Shown: piece by piece, positions 17,431-25,909 of the stretch
Numbering within the stretch: the stretch's first letter is position 1
Layout of the letters: the number at the start of each line of letters is the position of its first letter
Source of the DNA: JACTOJ01 sp032335695
Lineage (GTDB): Bacteria > Bacillota > Clostridia > Clostridiales > Clostridiaceae
NCBI RefSeq assembly: GCF_032335695.1
Contig: NZ_JACTOJ010000003.1
Coordinates: 248,001 to 312,000 of the forward strand
Direction of reading: 5' to 3'
DNA length: 64,000 bases
The notes under the pieces: model-generated
Databases searched by the model: none
What the model was told of the DNA's origin: nothing
Seen by the model: the letters and a program-made list of their open reading frames with translations, nothing else
Position numbers and translations under genes: made by a program

Positions 17431-18054
17431 ATGAATATAGATTCTATTATATTTGATTTGGATGGAACTTTATGGGATTCTACTGAGGTAGTATTGAAGG
17501 CCTGGGATAAGGTGCTAAGCAAAACCAAGGAAGTAAGAAGCCCTATTACAAAGGAGCAGATGCATAGCGTTATGGGACTTCAGCTTCCTCAAATAGCTGA
17601 AAAACTTTTCCCATATTTGGATAAAGCAGCTGGACTTAAAATTTTAAAAAATTGCTGCAGCATTGAATGTGAATTTATAAGAGAAGAAGGCGGGGTACTC
17701 TATAGAAATTTAGAGGAAACTCTGCAGAAGCTTTCAGAGAAATATGAGCTTTTCATTGTAAGCAATTGCCAATGCGGCTATATAGAAGCCTTTTTGGAAT
17801 ACCACCAGCTGGGAAAGTATTTTAAGGGCACTGAATGTGCAGGAAATACTGGTTTATTAAAGGGTGAAAATATCAAAAGAGTTATAGACAAATATAAGCT
17901 TAAAGCTTCGATATATGTAGGAGATACTCAGGGAGACTGCGATGCTGCAAAATTAGCTGACATACCTTTTGTATATGCTAGTTACGGCTTTGGAGAGGTA
18001 GCTTCCCACGATTATATCATTAAAGAAGCAGAGGAACTAGCAAAAATATTTTAG
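17431..18054 (+). CDS. HAD-superfamily hydrolase, phosphoglycolate-phosphatase-like
   Basis: 207 residues from the ATG at 17431, chosen because AAGGTGGGGTG precedes it; the frame is open upstream to 17389 without a ribosome site. HAD motif I is FDLDGTLWDS near residue 6, motif II IVSNCQCGY, and motif IV GDTQGDCDAA. The alpha-helical cap between motifs I and II is the subclass I type. It dephosphorylates a small phosphorylated metabolite; the substrate cannot be told from sequence. It stands alone before a terminator. Confidence 0.85.
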   Translation: MNIDSIIFDLDGTLWDSTEVVLKAWDKVLSKTKEVRSPITKEQMHSVMGLQLPQIAEKLFPYLDKAAGLKILKNCCSIECEFIREEGGVLYRNLEETLQKLSEKYELFIVSNCQCGYIEAFLEYHQLGKYFKGTECAGNTGLLKGENIKRVIDKYKLKASIYVGDTQGDCDAAKLADIPFVYASYGFGEVASHDYIIKEAEELAKIF

Positions 18055-18067
18055 CTAATAGGAAGAA

Positions 18068-18096
18068 GAATAGGGTTAACAGCTCTGTTCTTTTTT
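18068..18096 (+). terminator. Rho-independent terminator after the HAD hydrolase gene
   Basis: GAATAGGG and CTCTGTTC pair (with G-U wobbles) around TTAACAG and are followed by six T residues. Confidence 0.8.
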
Positions 18097-18099
18097 ATT

Positions 18100-18142
18100 A
18101 ATAGGCTTTGTTTTAAAACATTCTTTCAAAACAAAGCCTATT
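18100..18142. repeat. Minimal element A derivative (inverted-repeat ends only)
   Basis: A perfect 15-bp inverted repeat AATAGGCTTTGTTTT / AAAACAAAGCCTATT. Read on the minus strand, its centre is TTTTGAAAGAATGTTTTAAA, which matches the joined left and right ends of element A with the whole interior missing. Confidence 0.6.
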
Positions 18143-18206
18143 ATAAAGCATAATATAATTCTTTTAGAATAAAATTTATTAACAATAATATTTAAGGGAA
18201 AGACCT

Positions 18207-19238
18207 ATGGAAGGAAGCAGTAATAAGGTTACACATATTGTTTACGGCATGGAAAGGAAAGAGATAATAAGCAAAAGATTTAGCGTCTCTGAAAGCTTAG
18301 CTATAATAATAAATTCTGTAATTATAAACAACAAGGCTAACAAGTTAATAGATGTACAGATAAAAAATGGCGATATTTTAATTATAATAACCGGAGAGGG
18401 TTTACCTCACACTATAAAATTTAATAAGCAAATCAATATAAACGATAACATATTACTGCTGGCTATGATAAAGCTTTGCAATGAAATGAGTATTATCAAC
18501 ACCAGAGATAATATTCAAACAACTAAAGTATTAAACTTTAAGGATGTAGATGACAATTCTTTTGAAGAAGATGAAAGTGCTGCTATGCGTTTAACTCCAG
18601 ATAACAGCATAGAATTTAAAATATCAAAACAAAATCTTCATGCGGATGTAGAAACTATGATGAAATCTGAAAATTTAAAAAGCATCAAAGCTTATTTATC
18701 TCACATTTACAATGAGCTAATAGCTATGGGCTCAACTGTGATAATATTTGGAGAAAAAATAACCTATAAGGATAAAGACGGACAAATGCTGAATGAAAAA
18801 CATACTAAAATAGGTGTTAATAGAAGAGTAAAGCTTTATAGGATGAAAACTCAGAAAAAAGGAATTGAAGTAATTGTTAATGGAATAAAGTTAGAAAATA
18901 CTAACATAAAAAATATGATTAACTGGAATGTGCCTCCTTTTAAGCAAGATGGATATACCTTCAAAAGATTATTCATTTCTTTATTCATAGAAATGGAGAA
19001 GGTTGACTTAAACGATATCAGTCTTATCAATGAGTTTATAGAAAAATCCATGAAAAATATAAGAAATAAAGTTCAGTTATATAAGGAATACTTTACAAAT
19101 GAGAAAGTAAATATAAATCTAGAATATGATAGAGCAGATATGGATAGAATAAAAAATTCTAAAGGTAAATATACTGCGTCTGAAGCTACTAAAGCAGTTT
19201 TGGATGGGTATTTGGAGCTTATAAAAAGAGATGATTGA
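18207..19238 (+). CDS. Uncharacterised 343-residue cytoplasmic protein
   Basis: I do not recognise this family. The protein has no signal peptide, membrane segment, cysteine cluster or nucleotide-binding loop. The N-terminal 100 residues are rich in beta-branched residues and Asn (SLAIIINSVIINNKANKLID), the middle is acidic (DVDDNSFEEDESAAM at about 112-126), and the C-terminal third is helical and lysine-rich. The ATG is preceded by AAGGGA. It stands alone between an element A derivative and a full A plus B repeat that starts 8 bp after its stop codon. It is probably genuine, given its length and normal codon use. Confidence 0.65.
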   Translation: MEGSSNKVTHIVYGMERKEIISKRFSVSESLAIIINSVIINNKANKLIDVQIKNGDILIIITGEGLPHTIKFNKQININDNILLLAMIKLCNEMSIINTRDNIQTTKVLNFKDVDDNSFEEDESAAMRLTPDNSIEFKISKQNLHADVETMMKSENLKSIKAYLSHIYNELIAMGSTVIIFGEKITYKDKDGQMLNEKHTKIGVNRRVKLYRMKTQKKGIEVIVNGIKLENTNIKNMINWNVPPFKQDGYTFKRLFISLFIEMEKVDLNDISLINEFIEKSMKNIRNKVQLYKEYFTNEKVNINLEYDRADMDRIKNSKGKYTASEATKAVLDGYLELIKRDD

Positions 19239-19245
19239 TTAAATT

Positions 19246-19481
19246 GGTTATGTTTTAAAAGAATGTTGATAAAGGCTTTGATCGCCTAGGCATGGTTTCT
19301 TTCAGAACCCATGGAAGAAACTCTAAGGTTTGCTTTGTCATAATTGGCTACCCATTTTATTGTGCCGTCCTGACACTAAAATAGCTTTACCCATCCTGAG
19401 CAAAATTACGCCAATTATAAGTCGCAATTCCTAAGAGTTTCTAGAACTCCAAAGATAATATCAACATTTTAAAACATAACC
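19246..19481. repeat. Element A, full-length copy 1 (236 bp)
   Basis: Bounded by GGTTATGTTTTAAAAGAATG and, inverted, CATTTTAAAACATAACC. Inside are nested inverted repeats: GTTTCTT/AAGAAAC, AAACTCTAAGG/CCTAAGAGTTT (one mismatch), and ATAATTGGC/GCCAATTAT enclosing ATTTTA/TAAAAT. It has no open reading frame of note. The copy at 63655-63890 has exactly the same length with about 17 differences by eye. Together with element B it fills most of the gene-free stretch 19239-19627; the remaining 90 bases before the Nudix gene are AT-rich and otherwise featureless. Confidence 0.85.
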
Positions 19482-19498
19482 TACCAAACTAAAGGAAT

Positions 19499-19536
19499 AT
19501 TTTAAATCAGTGTAAAAATCAACACTGATTTAAAAC
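19499..19536. repeat. Element B hairpin, copy 2
   Basis: Arms TTTTAAATCAGTGT and ACACTGATTTAAAA around AAAAATCA, 17 bp beyond the right end of full-length element A. The first arm base is A instead of G. Confidence 0.9.
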
Positions 19537-19627
19537 AGAAACATAAATTTAAATACTTATATTTACATAATATTGATATTTTCATATACTTAAAGTAATA
19601 GCTTTTAAAGAAAGGACGTTTTTATAA

Positions 19628-20074
19628 ATGGATTATGTGAAATACATAAGAGATAGAGTTGGACATGATGTTATAAATTTAACTGGAGTTAATGTGCTGA
19701 TAATAAATGATAAAAATGAAGTGCTTCTTCAAAGAAGAGGAACCTTTCCATATAAATGGGGGCTTATCGGAGGGATTACAGAGCTGGGAGAGGCTCTTGA
19801 AGATACGGCTATAAGAGAGGCAAAAGAAGAGACGGGACTCCATATTGAAGATTTGAATTATATAGGTACAACCTCAGGCAAGGATTGTTATATGGAGTGT
19901 CCCAATGGTGATAAAGTATATTTTATAACGGTAGGATATATTACTAAAACTTTCAGCGGCACATTGAAGATAGATGATTTTGAGACTAAAGAACTGAAAT
20001 TTTTCAGCTACCAAGAGCTGCCTAACATGCCTAAAACTCATAAAACCATGCTTAAAAAGTATTATGAAAGGTAG
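19628..20074 (+). CDS. Nudix hydrolase
   Basis: 148 residues. The Nudix box fits GX5EX7REUXEEXGU exactly at residues 49-71 (Glu55, Arg63-Glu64, Glu67-Glu68, Gly70), so magnesium-dependent hydrolysis of a nucleoside diphosphate linked to another moiety is expected. The beginning (YIRDRVGHDVINLTGVNVLI) resembles MutT-like ADP-ribose or NTP pyrophosphatases of Firmicutes; the substrate is not certain. AAAGGACG precedes the ATG. The stop codon lies 2 bp from the stop of the converging gene, with no terminator between. Confidence 0.9.
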   Translation: MDYVKYIRDRVGHDVINLTGVNVLIINDKNEVLLQRRGTFPYKWGLIGGITELGEALEDTAIREAKEETGLHIEDLNYIGTTSGKDCYMECPNGDKVYFITVGYITKTFSGTLKIDDFETKELKFFSYQELPNMPKTHKTMLKKYYER

Positions 20075-20076
20075 TA

Positions 20077-21141
20077 TTAGTCTATAAAATATCTTTTGCT
20101 CATGTTGACATATTCGCTAACCTTCTCCCAATATTCTTTTTCATTCACAGGGATAGGGCTCCAGTCTTTATCTGGATATTTATCTATGATTTCATCATAT
20201 TTTTTACCTTGAATATACTTATGATCTATGCTGCAGCCTTGAAGGCTTTTTAGAGGTTTAATAAAAATATATCCATCGAATAAATCCTTAAGAGAAAAAT
20301 CATTATATCCTATGGAATAATAACTATCATCTCTTATATCACCCATTATACTATTTACAAGATCAAAGCCTGCTGATTTATTTTTTAAGTTATTCATTAT
20401 TGCTTCTATGGTTTTAACTCCGCTGGTGTTGCTTAAGACTAAGGTGTTTATATTTTGAAGACCTTGATGGAGAAGAATAGAAAATATTCTATTTCCATAT
20501 TTCTCATAAAGTCTATTTCCTAACCAGCCGCCTTGAAGATGATAAAAATGTTCTGCGTTATGATCGTATACAGGAGATTTATATCTGGTAAAGGCATGCA
20601 CTATTCCTGTGAGTACAAGAAGTTTTTGACCTTTATTTAGAACTTCCTTTTCAATAATGTTAGCTCTATAGATTTCGGTATTTCCTTTATGAAATATTTT
20701 TTTAGCATTTATAGGAGTTCTGATTCTAGAAAAAGCACTCCAATTATATACATAGCTTAAATTAAGAACTCTAAATTTTACTGCATCTTTAGGTAGAGAC
20801 TTATTTAGTTTCCAGGCAGCCTTGTAGACATCAGTATATTCTTTATATGCCCACTTTACATTATAATTGTACATTAATCCTCTAGCTTCATTTTCATCGT
20901 ATTCTTCACTGGTAATTAGCCTATCTAGGTCGTCTTGATCTTCGGCAGCTCCAAATTCCATTCCTAAATTATATATTCCATTCTCATATAATTTGGGAAT
21001 GATACTTATTACAAATTCAAGGTTATCCTTTACAGCATGATTTTCTCCTAGCAAAATGACATCATGAGTTTGAAATTTATTTAATACATACTGTTGGGGA
21101 GTTAGGTAATTTTTTTCTAAATAATTTACGTATGCTTCCAA
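20077..21141 (-). CDS. EreA/ChaN-fold protein of unknown substrate
   Basis: 354 residues starting at a TTG with GGAGG 7-8 nt upstream. The N-terminal motif VILLGENHAVKDN with a later GMEFGAAEDQDDLDRL is the pattern of the erythromycin-esterase/ChaN-like superfamily (Glu-Asn-His and Met-Glu-Phe), and LVLTGIVHAF near residue 185 matches a later conserved His of the fold. Members include esterases and haem-related proteins, so function cannot be assigned. No signal peptide. It converges on the Nudix gene and is divergent from an AraC regulator. Confidence 0.55.
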   Translation of the reverse strand: MEAYVNYLEKNYLTPQQYVLNKFQTHDVILLGENHAVKDNLEFVISIIPKLYENGIYNLGMEFGAAEDQDDLDRLITSEEYDENEARGLMYNYNVKWAYKEYTDVYKAAWKLNKSLPKDAVKFRVLNLSYVYNWSAFSRIRTPINAKKIFHKGNTEIYRANIIEKEVLNKGQKLLVLTGIVHAFTRYKSPVYDHNAEHFYHLQGGWLGNRLYEKYGNRIFSILLHQGLQNINTLVLSNTSGVKTIEAIMNNLKNKSAGFDLVNSIMGDIRDDSYYSIGYNDFSLKDLFDGYIFIKPLKSLQGCSIDHKYIQGKKYDEIIDKYPDKDWSPIPVNEKEYWEKVSEYVNMSKRYFID

Positions 21142-21267
21142 ATTAATACCTCCAATAATTAATAACTTTATTTAAGCTTAATTTCATTATATAGAGATAT
21201 GAAATTTAAAAATGGTATATAATTATAATAAATTGTACTGTGTTAATATAAATTTAGGAGAGTGCTC

Positions 21268-21948
21268 ATGGAAGATGGATTTATAAGCGATTGCTTACTT
21301 TTTATACCTTCATTTGACTTTTTATTAGATAAAAATGACATAGATAAAATATATGAAACTATTGAAAAAAAGCATAAATATGAAGCAGAGATAGAAAAAA
21401 AACTAGAAGATAAGAAAATAGATCTATTTATATGGCAGGGAGTTTTAGTTAGGAAGTTATCTATTAGTAAAAATACAGTTATGAATACTATAATGCATGA
21501 AACCTACAATAAGTTCTATAACCAAATAAAAGATAGCAGTACATTAAAAGAATTGCAGGTATTAGAAAAGGAAATATTCTATACATATTCAAATTTTGCT
21601 ATTTACTACACTGAGGTTACTAATAACTATACTTTAAATAAAATATTGAAATATATACATTTAAATATTGAAAATTATATTTCCTTAAAGAATATGAGTG
21701 AAGAATTGAACCTATCAAAACCCTATATTAGCCTAGTGTTTAAAAAGCATTTAGGTACTACCGTTATGGACTATGTAACCAATTTAAAGGTTAACAGAGC
21801 TAAAGCATTATTGTCAAATACAGCTTTAAGCATCATGGAAATATCTCAAATATTAGGATTTTACGATTCTAGCCATTTTTCGAAGGTGTTTAAAAATATT
21901 ACTGGTATGAATCCCCGCGGATATAGGGATAAGTATATTGAAAACTAA
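21268..21948 (+). CDS. AraC-type transcriptional regulator
   Basis: 226 residues from the ATG at 21268 (AGGAG 7 nt upstream); the in-frame GTG at 21262 is too close to that site. The C-terminal 100 residues form a standard AraC DNA-binding domain (MSEELNLSKPYISLVFKKHL, ISQILGFYDSSHFSKVFK, MNPRGYRDKY). The N-terminal half is helical and unlike a cupin or receiver domain; residues about 30-60 are strongly charged. The target is unknown; the divergent EreA/ChaN-like gene is an obvious candidate. Confidence 0.85.
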   Translation: MEDGFISDCLLFIPSFDFLLDKNDIDKIYETIEKKHKYEAEIEKKLEDKKIDLFIWQGVLVRKLSISKNTVMNTIMHETYNKFYNQIKDSSTLKELQVLEKEIFYTYSNFAIYYTEVTNNYTLNKILKYIHLNIENYISLKNMSEELNLSKPYISLVFKKHLGTTVMDYVTNLKVNRAKALLSNTALSIMEISQILGFYDSSHFSKVFKNITGMNPRGYRDKYIEN

Positions 21949-22050
21949 AAAAGATATGCAGTGGCAGTAAGACCAGAAATATTTTGAATGCTGATGGGGA
22001 TTATTTAATAAATAAGTTTGATTAAGCAGATAAGATATTATATAATAGTA

Positions 22051-22066
22051 ATGTATCCGGTTACAT
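22051..22066. promoter_or_regulatory. Operator of the LacI-family regulator, autoregulatory copy
   Basis: ATGTATCCGGTTACAT is a near-perfect palindrome centred on CCGG, about 65 bp upstream of the LacI-family gene. The same core, GTAACCGGTTAC, occurs before the GH35 gene. Confidence 0.75.
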
Positions 22067-22131
22067 TCCTTAAATGGAGAAAATAAAATATAAATGGTAA
22101 CAATACAATAATGATAAAACAGGTGAATTTT

Positions 22132-23160
22132 ATGCGCAAGAAAAATATAACTGTACGAGATATAGCAAGAGAGGCTAATGTGTCTGTTGCCACAGTTTCC
22201 AGATTTATTAATAATAAGGGCGTGTTAAGCGAGGAAACTGCTGCTAAAGTTCAATTTGTAATTGAGAAATATAATTTCATACCTAATGAATTGGCAAGAA
22301 GTTTATATACTAAAAAATCAAAAATGCTGGGGTTTGTTGTACCTGATATTACAAACGGCTTTTATTCTCAGCTATGTTTAGAGGTTGAAAAATCTGCTGT
22401 TGAATTAGGTTATAATGTATTTCTATGCAACTCAATGAATGATCGTAAGCTGGAATCCTTGTATCTAGAAAAGCTAGCTGAGAGACAAGTGGACGGAATT
22501 ATTCTAGCAGGTGGAAGAATCAATGATACTATCAATAATCCGGAGCACATTGATGAAATGAAAAAAATACTTCCGCATGTACCAGTGGTTATGATCAATG
22601 GAAAAATGGATGGCGTAGAGAGTTATAGGGTATTCTCAGACGAAAAAGAAGCTGTTTTTAAGATGCTGCAATATCTTACTAATTTGGGGCACAGAAAAAT
22701 TGGACTTATAGGTGGAAGCTCAGGCATTACTTCTTTTGATATAAAGAAAGATGCCTTTTTAGAAGCAGCCGATAAAATGAAATTTGTATATAAGGATCAG
22801 TGGATTATAGAAGGTGGGTATTCTATAGAAGGAGGGATCGTAAGTATGAGCAAGCTTTTGCAAAATGCAGAAATGCCTTCAGCGGTTATAGCAATTAATG
22901 ATTTGGTAGCTGCAGGGGCTCTAAAGGTGTGCAATAAGCAAAGAGTAAGGATTCCAGATGAACTATCCATCATAGGCTTTGACAATATTGATTTATGCAA
23001 GGTAACAAAGCCTGAATTAACCACCATGGCTCATCCATATGAAAAATTAGGAAAGAAAGCTGTAGAAGCAGTAAATAAACTAGTGAACGGAGAGATACCA
23101 GAACTAGAAATCTCGTTAGATACAGAACTGGTTATAAGGGATTCCTGCAGACGTATATAA
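22132..23160 (+). CDS. LacI-family transcriptional regulator
   Basis: 342 residues from the ATG at 22132, preceded by AGGTG; an in-frame ATG 21 bases earlier has no ribosome site. The N-terminal helix-turn-helix reads TVRDIAREANVSVATVSRFI and is followed by the hinge helix (LARSLYTKKSKMLGFVVPD). A periplasmic-binding-protein-like effector domain fills residues 60-340, with typical LacI segments (GHRKIGLIGG, PSAVIAINDLVAAGALK, DELSIIGFDN). It probably represses the downstream beta-galactosidase gene and itself; two CCGG-centred operators support this. The inducer is likely a galactoside or its breakdown product. Confidence 0.93.
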   Translation: MRKKNITVRDIAREANVSVATVSRFINNKGVLSEETAAKVQFVIEKYNFIPNELARSLYTKKSKMLGFVVPDITNGFYSQLCLEVEKSAVELGYNVFLCNSMNDRKLESLYLEKLAERQVDGIILAGGRINDTINNPEHIDEMKKILPHVPVVMINGKMDGVESYRVFSDEKEAVFKMLQYLTNLGHRKIGLIGGSSGITSFDIKKDAFLEAADKMKFVYKDQWIIEGGYSIEGGIVSMSKLLQNAEMPSAVIAINDLVAAGALKVCNKQRVRIPDELSIIGFDNIDLCKVTKPELTTMAHPYEKLGKKAVEAVNKLVNGEIPELEISLDTELVIRDSCRRI

Positions 23161-23169
23161 AAGCTTAAG

Positions 23170-23225
23170 CTGTGCTTTAGAAAATATTGATTGCACAATA
23201 TAAACATTTTAAAGCACAGTTTTTA
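23170..23225 (+). terminator. Terminator after the LacI-family gene
   Basis: CTGTGCTTTA pairs with TAAAGCACAG across a region with a nested AATATTG/CAATAT hairpin, followed by five T residues. Confidence 0.75.
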
Positions 23226-23255
23226 GACTAAAACAGTAAAAACTTTTCAACATGA

Positions 23256-23271
23256 TGGTAACCGGTTACAT
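23256..23271. promoter_or_regulatory. LacI-family operator upstream of the beta-galactosidase gene
   Basis: TGGTAACCGGTTACAT contains the 12-bp perfect palindrome GTAACCGGTTAC and matches the site before the LacI-family gene. It is about 150 bp before the GH35 start. Confidence 0.75.
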
Positions 23272-23338
23272 AAGGTTGAGATTATGGTTAAAAAAACAAT
23301 ATTAATGATTTTATATTAACTGTAAGGAGAAGTTAAAC

Positions 23339-23392
23339 ATGAATGATGTTAGGTCTGTATTTAAGATAAACCTTAATATGAAATTTAAATAG
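23339..23392 (+). CDS. Possible 17-residue leader peptide
   Basis: ATG to TAG encodes MNDVRSVFKINLNMKFK, with a strong AAGGAGA 8 nt upstream of the ATG. It ends 14 bp before the GH35 start, which has its own AGGGAGATGAG. It may be a translated leader, the remains of a lost gene start, or chance; the good ribosome site is the only evidence of expression. Confidence 0.4.
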   Translation: MNDVRSVFKINLNMKFK

Positions 23393-23406
23393 GGAGATGA
23401 GTAAAA

Positions 23407-25164
23407 ATGGAAAATAAAGTTTTCGAAATTAGGGACAATTTTTATTTGGATGGAAAAGAAGTTAAAATCATATCAGGATCAATACATTATTTTAGGGTGG
23501 TTCCAGAGTATTGGAGGGATAGGCTCCAGAAGCTTAAGGCAATGGGGTGTAATACTGTAGAAACCTATGTTCCTTGGAATATGCATGAGCCTCATAAAGG
23601 AAAATTTCAGTTTGAAGGTATCACTGATTTAAGAGGATTCATAGAATTAGCTCAGGAGCTTGGGTTATGGGTAATTGTTAGACCTTCTCCATTTATTTGT
23701 GGTGAATGGGAATTTGGAGGACTGCCTGCTTGGCTTCTAGCTGATGATGGAATGAGAGTGAGATCTAATTATGAACCTTTTTTGAGACATGTTGATGAGT
23801 ATTATGAGAAATTATTCAAGATACTTACACCTCTGCAAATAAATTATGGCGGCCCCATAATAATGATGCAGATTGAAAATGAATACGGATATTATGGAAA
23901 TGATAAAAAATATCTTTCAAATCTCAGAGAAGTAATGAAAAAGTATGGAGCGGTAGTGCCTTTTGTTACTTCAGATGGAACCTGGAATGAAGCGCTAGAA
24001 TCAGGAATGTTCAATAACTCAGATGTTCTGGCCACAGCAAATTTTGGTTCGAAGGCAGAGGAACATTTTGAAAAGCTTCAAGCAGCAATAGGAAATAAGC
24101 CGCTTATGTGCATGGAATTTTGGGATGGATGGTTTACTCCTTGGGGCGGCAATGCGGGTAAAAGGGATGCAAAGGAAACCGCAGAAGAATTGGATAAAAT
24201 ATTAAGCAGGGGACATGTTAATTTTTATATGTTTCATGGTGGAACAAATTTTGGCTTTATGAATGGTGCTAATTATTATGATAAATTGGAACCAGATGTG
24301 ACCTCTTATGACTATGATTCACCATTGTCTGAAAGTGGAGATATAACTCCTAAGTATGAAGAGTGCAGGAAGGTTATTTCTAAATATGCAGATATTCCCA
24401 AAGTTAGGCTTTCAGCTCAAATCAGTAAGCTTGCTTATGGTAAAATAAGGGTTAACCAGAAGGTTGCTTTGTTTAACACTCTTCATACTATTTCTTCTAA
24501 GCAGTATTGTGATTATACTTTGCCTATGGAAAAACTGGGACAAAACTATGGATATATACTTTATCATTCAAATGTAGGGCGTGGAAGAAAGGTAGAGGAT
24601 TTTAAAATTTTAGGTGCTAATGACAGAGCTAAAGTATATGTAAATGAAAAAGAGGTTTTTACTCAATATGATTTAGAATTAGGAAAATCTGCTGAAATTA
24701 TTTTTGATAAAGAAGAAAACAACTTGTTAGATATATTAGTTGAGAATATGGGAAGAGTGAATTTCGGAGAAAAATTGAATGCTCAGAGGAAGGGAATTAG
24801 TTATGGAGTTGAGATAGATAAGCATGCTCACGCTGGCTGGGAGCATTATACACTTCCTTTAGATAATATCAACCAAGTGGATTTTAATTTAGGCTATAAA
24901 ACAGGCGTGCCTGCATTTTATAAGTTTGAGCTTGAGGTTGAAAATTTAGGGGATACTTTCTTAAAACTTGATGGCTGGGGAAAAGGCTGTGTGTTTATTA
25001 ATGATTTTAATATAGGACGCTTTTGGGAAATAGGGCCGCAAAACACCTTATATATTCCTGCACCTTTGTTAAAAAAAGGCAAGAATGAAATTGTAATTTT
25101 TGAAACAGAAGGAAAAGCTTCAGATTTTATAGAGCTTGTAGATAAAGCTGATTTAGGTAAGTAA
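23407..25164 (+). CDS. GH35 beta-galactosidase
   Basis: 585 residues with no signal peptide, so a cytoplasmic enzyme that removes terminal beta-galactose from oligosaccharides. The TIM barrel includes SGSIHYFRVVPEYWRDRLQK near residue 24, the acid/base Glu159 in QIENEYG and the nucleophile Glu237 in MCMEFWDGWF, then GGTNFGFMNGAN. C-terminal beta domains end with GWGKGCVFINDFNIGRFWEIGP, as in other bacterial GH35 enzymes. The length is usual for compact members of the family. It lies downstream of a LacI-family gene and its operator, and 16 bp upstream of a decayed GH43 gene that was probably once co-transcribed. Confidence 0.95.
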   Translation: MENKVFEIRDNFYLDGKEVKIISGSIHYFRVVPEYWRDRLQKLKAMGCNTVETYVPWNMHEPHKGKFQFEGITDLRGFIELAQELGLWVIVRPSPFICGEWEFGGLPAWLLADDGMRVRSNYEPFLRHVDEYYEKLFKILTPLQINYGGPIIMMQIENEYGYYGNDKKYLSNLREVMKKYGAVVPFVTSDGTWNEALESGMFNNSDVLATANFGSKAEEHFEKLQAAIGNKPLMCMEFWDGWFTPWGGNAGKRDAKETAEELDKILSRGHVNFYMFHGGTNFGFMNGANYYDKLEPDVTSYDYDSPLSESGDITPKYEECRKVISKYADIPKVRLSAQISKLAYGKIRVNQKVALFNTLHTISSKQYCDYTLPMEKLGQNYGYILYHSNVGRGRKVEDFKILGANDRAKVYVNEKEVFTQYDLELGKSAEIIFDKEENNLLDILVENMGRVNFGEKLNAQRKGISYGVEIDKHAHAGWEHYTLPLDNINQVDFNLGYKTGVPAFYKFELEVENLGDTFLKLDGWGKGCVFINDFNIGRFWEIGPQNTLYIPAPLLKKGKNEIVIFETEGKASDFIELVDKADLGK

Positions 25165-25180
25165 GTGAAGGGAGCAAATC

Positions 25181-25727
25181 ATGTCAGAAAGTATTTCTTC
25201 AAAAATGGATAAAAAGTATGCAGAGCCAATTGTTTTGCAAAGAGCAGATCCTTGGGTTTACAAACATTCAGATGGATTCTACTATTTTACTGCATCAGTT
25301 CCAACTTACGATAGAATAGAACTTAGAAGATCTGCTACCATAAAAGATATAGGGAATGCACCTTCAAAAATTATATGGCAAAAACATGAAACAGGGAAAA
25401 TGGGAGCACATATTTGGCTACAGATCGTAACTGTTGCATGGGACTATTAACTGCTTCTCAGGAGTACAATCTATTGGATGCTAGAGCTTGGAGCAAAAAC
25501 CAATACCCTGTTCTTGATACAAATATAGAGGATAAAATTTTTGACCAGGACATAATAGTTTCACTGTTTCAGAAAATGGAATGGAAGATATTTCAATATA
25601 TCATGCCAGGAACTATAGGTATTTAAAGGGAAATCCTCTAACTGATCCTAATAGGCATACTTATGCGAAAAAAATACTATGGGATAGTGATGGAACTCCA
25701 AATTTCAAAGAAGCTCAGCAATATTAA
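25181..25727 (+). pseudogene. Decayed GH43 glycosidase gene (internal deletion plus frameshift)
   Basis: The start is normal (GGGAGC before ATG) and reads RADPWVYKHSDGFYYFTASV, ELRRSATI and KMGAHIW, which is the beginning of a GH43 beta-xylosidase/arabinofuranosidase. Immediately after GAHIW the frame changes and the text jumps to a region typical of 100-150 residues further on (CMGLLTASQEYNLLDARAWS). Near 25550 a second frame change is needed to read GHNSFTVSENG, YHARNYR, DPNRHTYAKKILWDSDGTPN and the final stop. So a deletion and at least two frame changes have removed the catalytic core. No functional product is expected. The fragment keeps GH43 order throughout, which argues for decay in place. 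Confidence 0.85.
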
Positions 25728-25747
25728 AGATGTTTTATAAAGAATAA

Positions 25748-25780
25748 AAAAGAACTCCGCCATTAAACTGGAGTTCTTTT
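25748..25780 (+). terminator. Terminator after the GH35/GH43 unit
   Basis: AAAAGAACTCC and GGAGTTCTTTT form an 11-bp stem with an 11-nt loop. Confidence 0.88.
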
Positions 25781-25909
25781 AGTTTATAGAAAATTATAAA
25801 AATTAGAATTAAGTAGTAATAGTGAATTTTAATCTTTTTTCATTATTAAACTCTCCTATGTGGTAAAATGTTACGTATAGATATATATAATTTTTATTTA
25901 TAGGAGACG

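Noticed and set aside
19246..19536. Element A/B as a CRISPR array or tRNA-like gene
   Set aside because: The repeats are single dispersed units without regular spacers, and no cloverleaf with anticodon arm and CCA-type acceptor can be formed.
25414..25626. A separate 70-residue protein within the GH43 region
   Set aside because: It has no independent ribosome site and reads as the middle part of the GH43 enzyme in a shifted frame.
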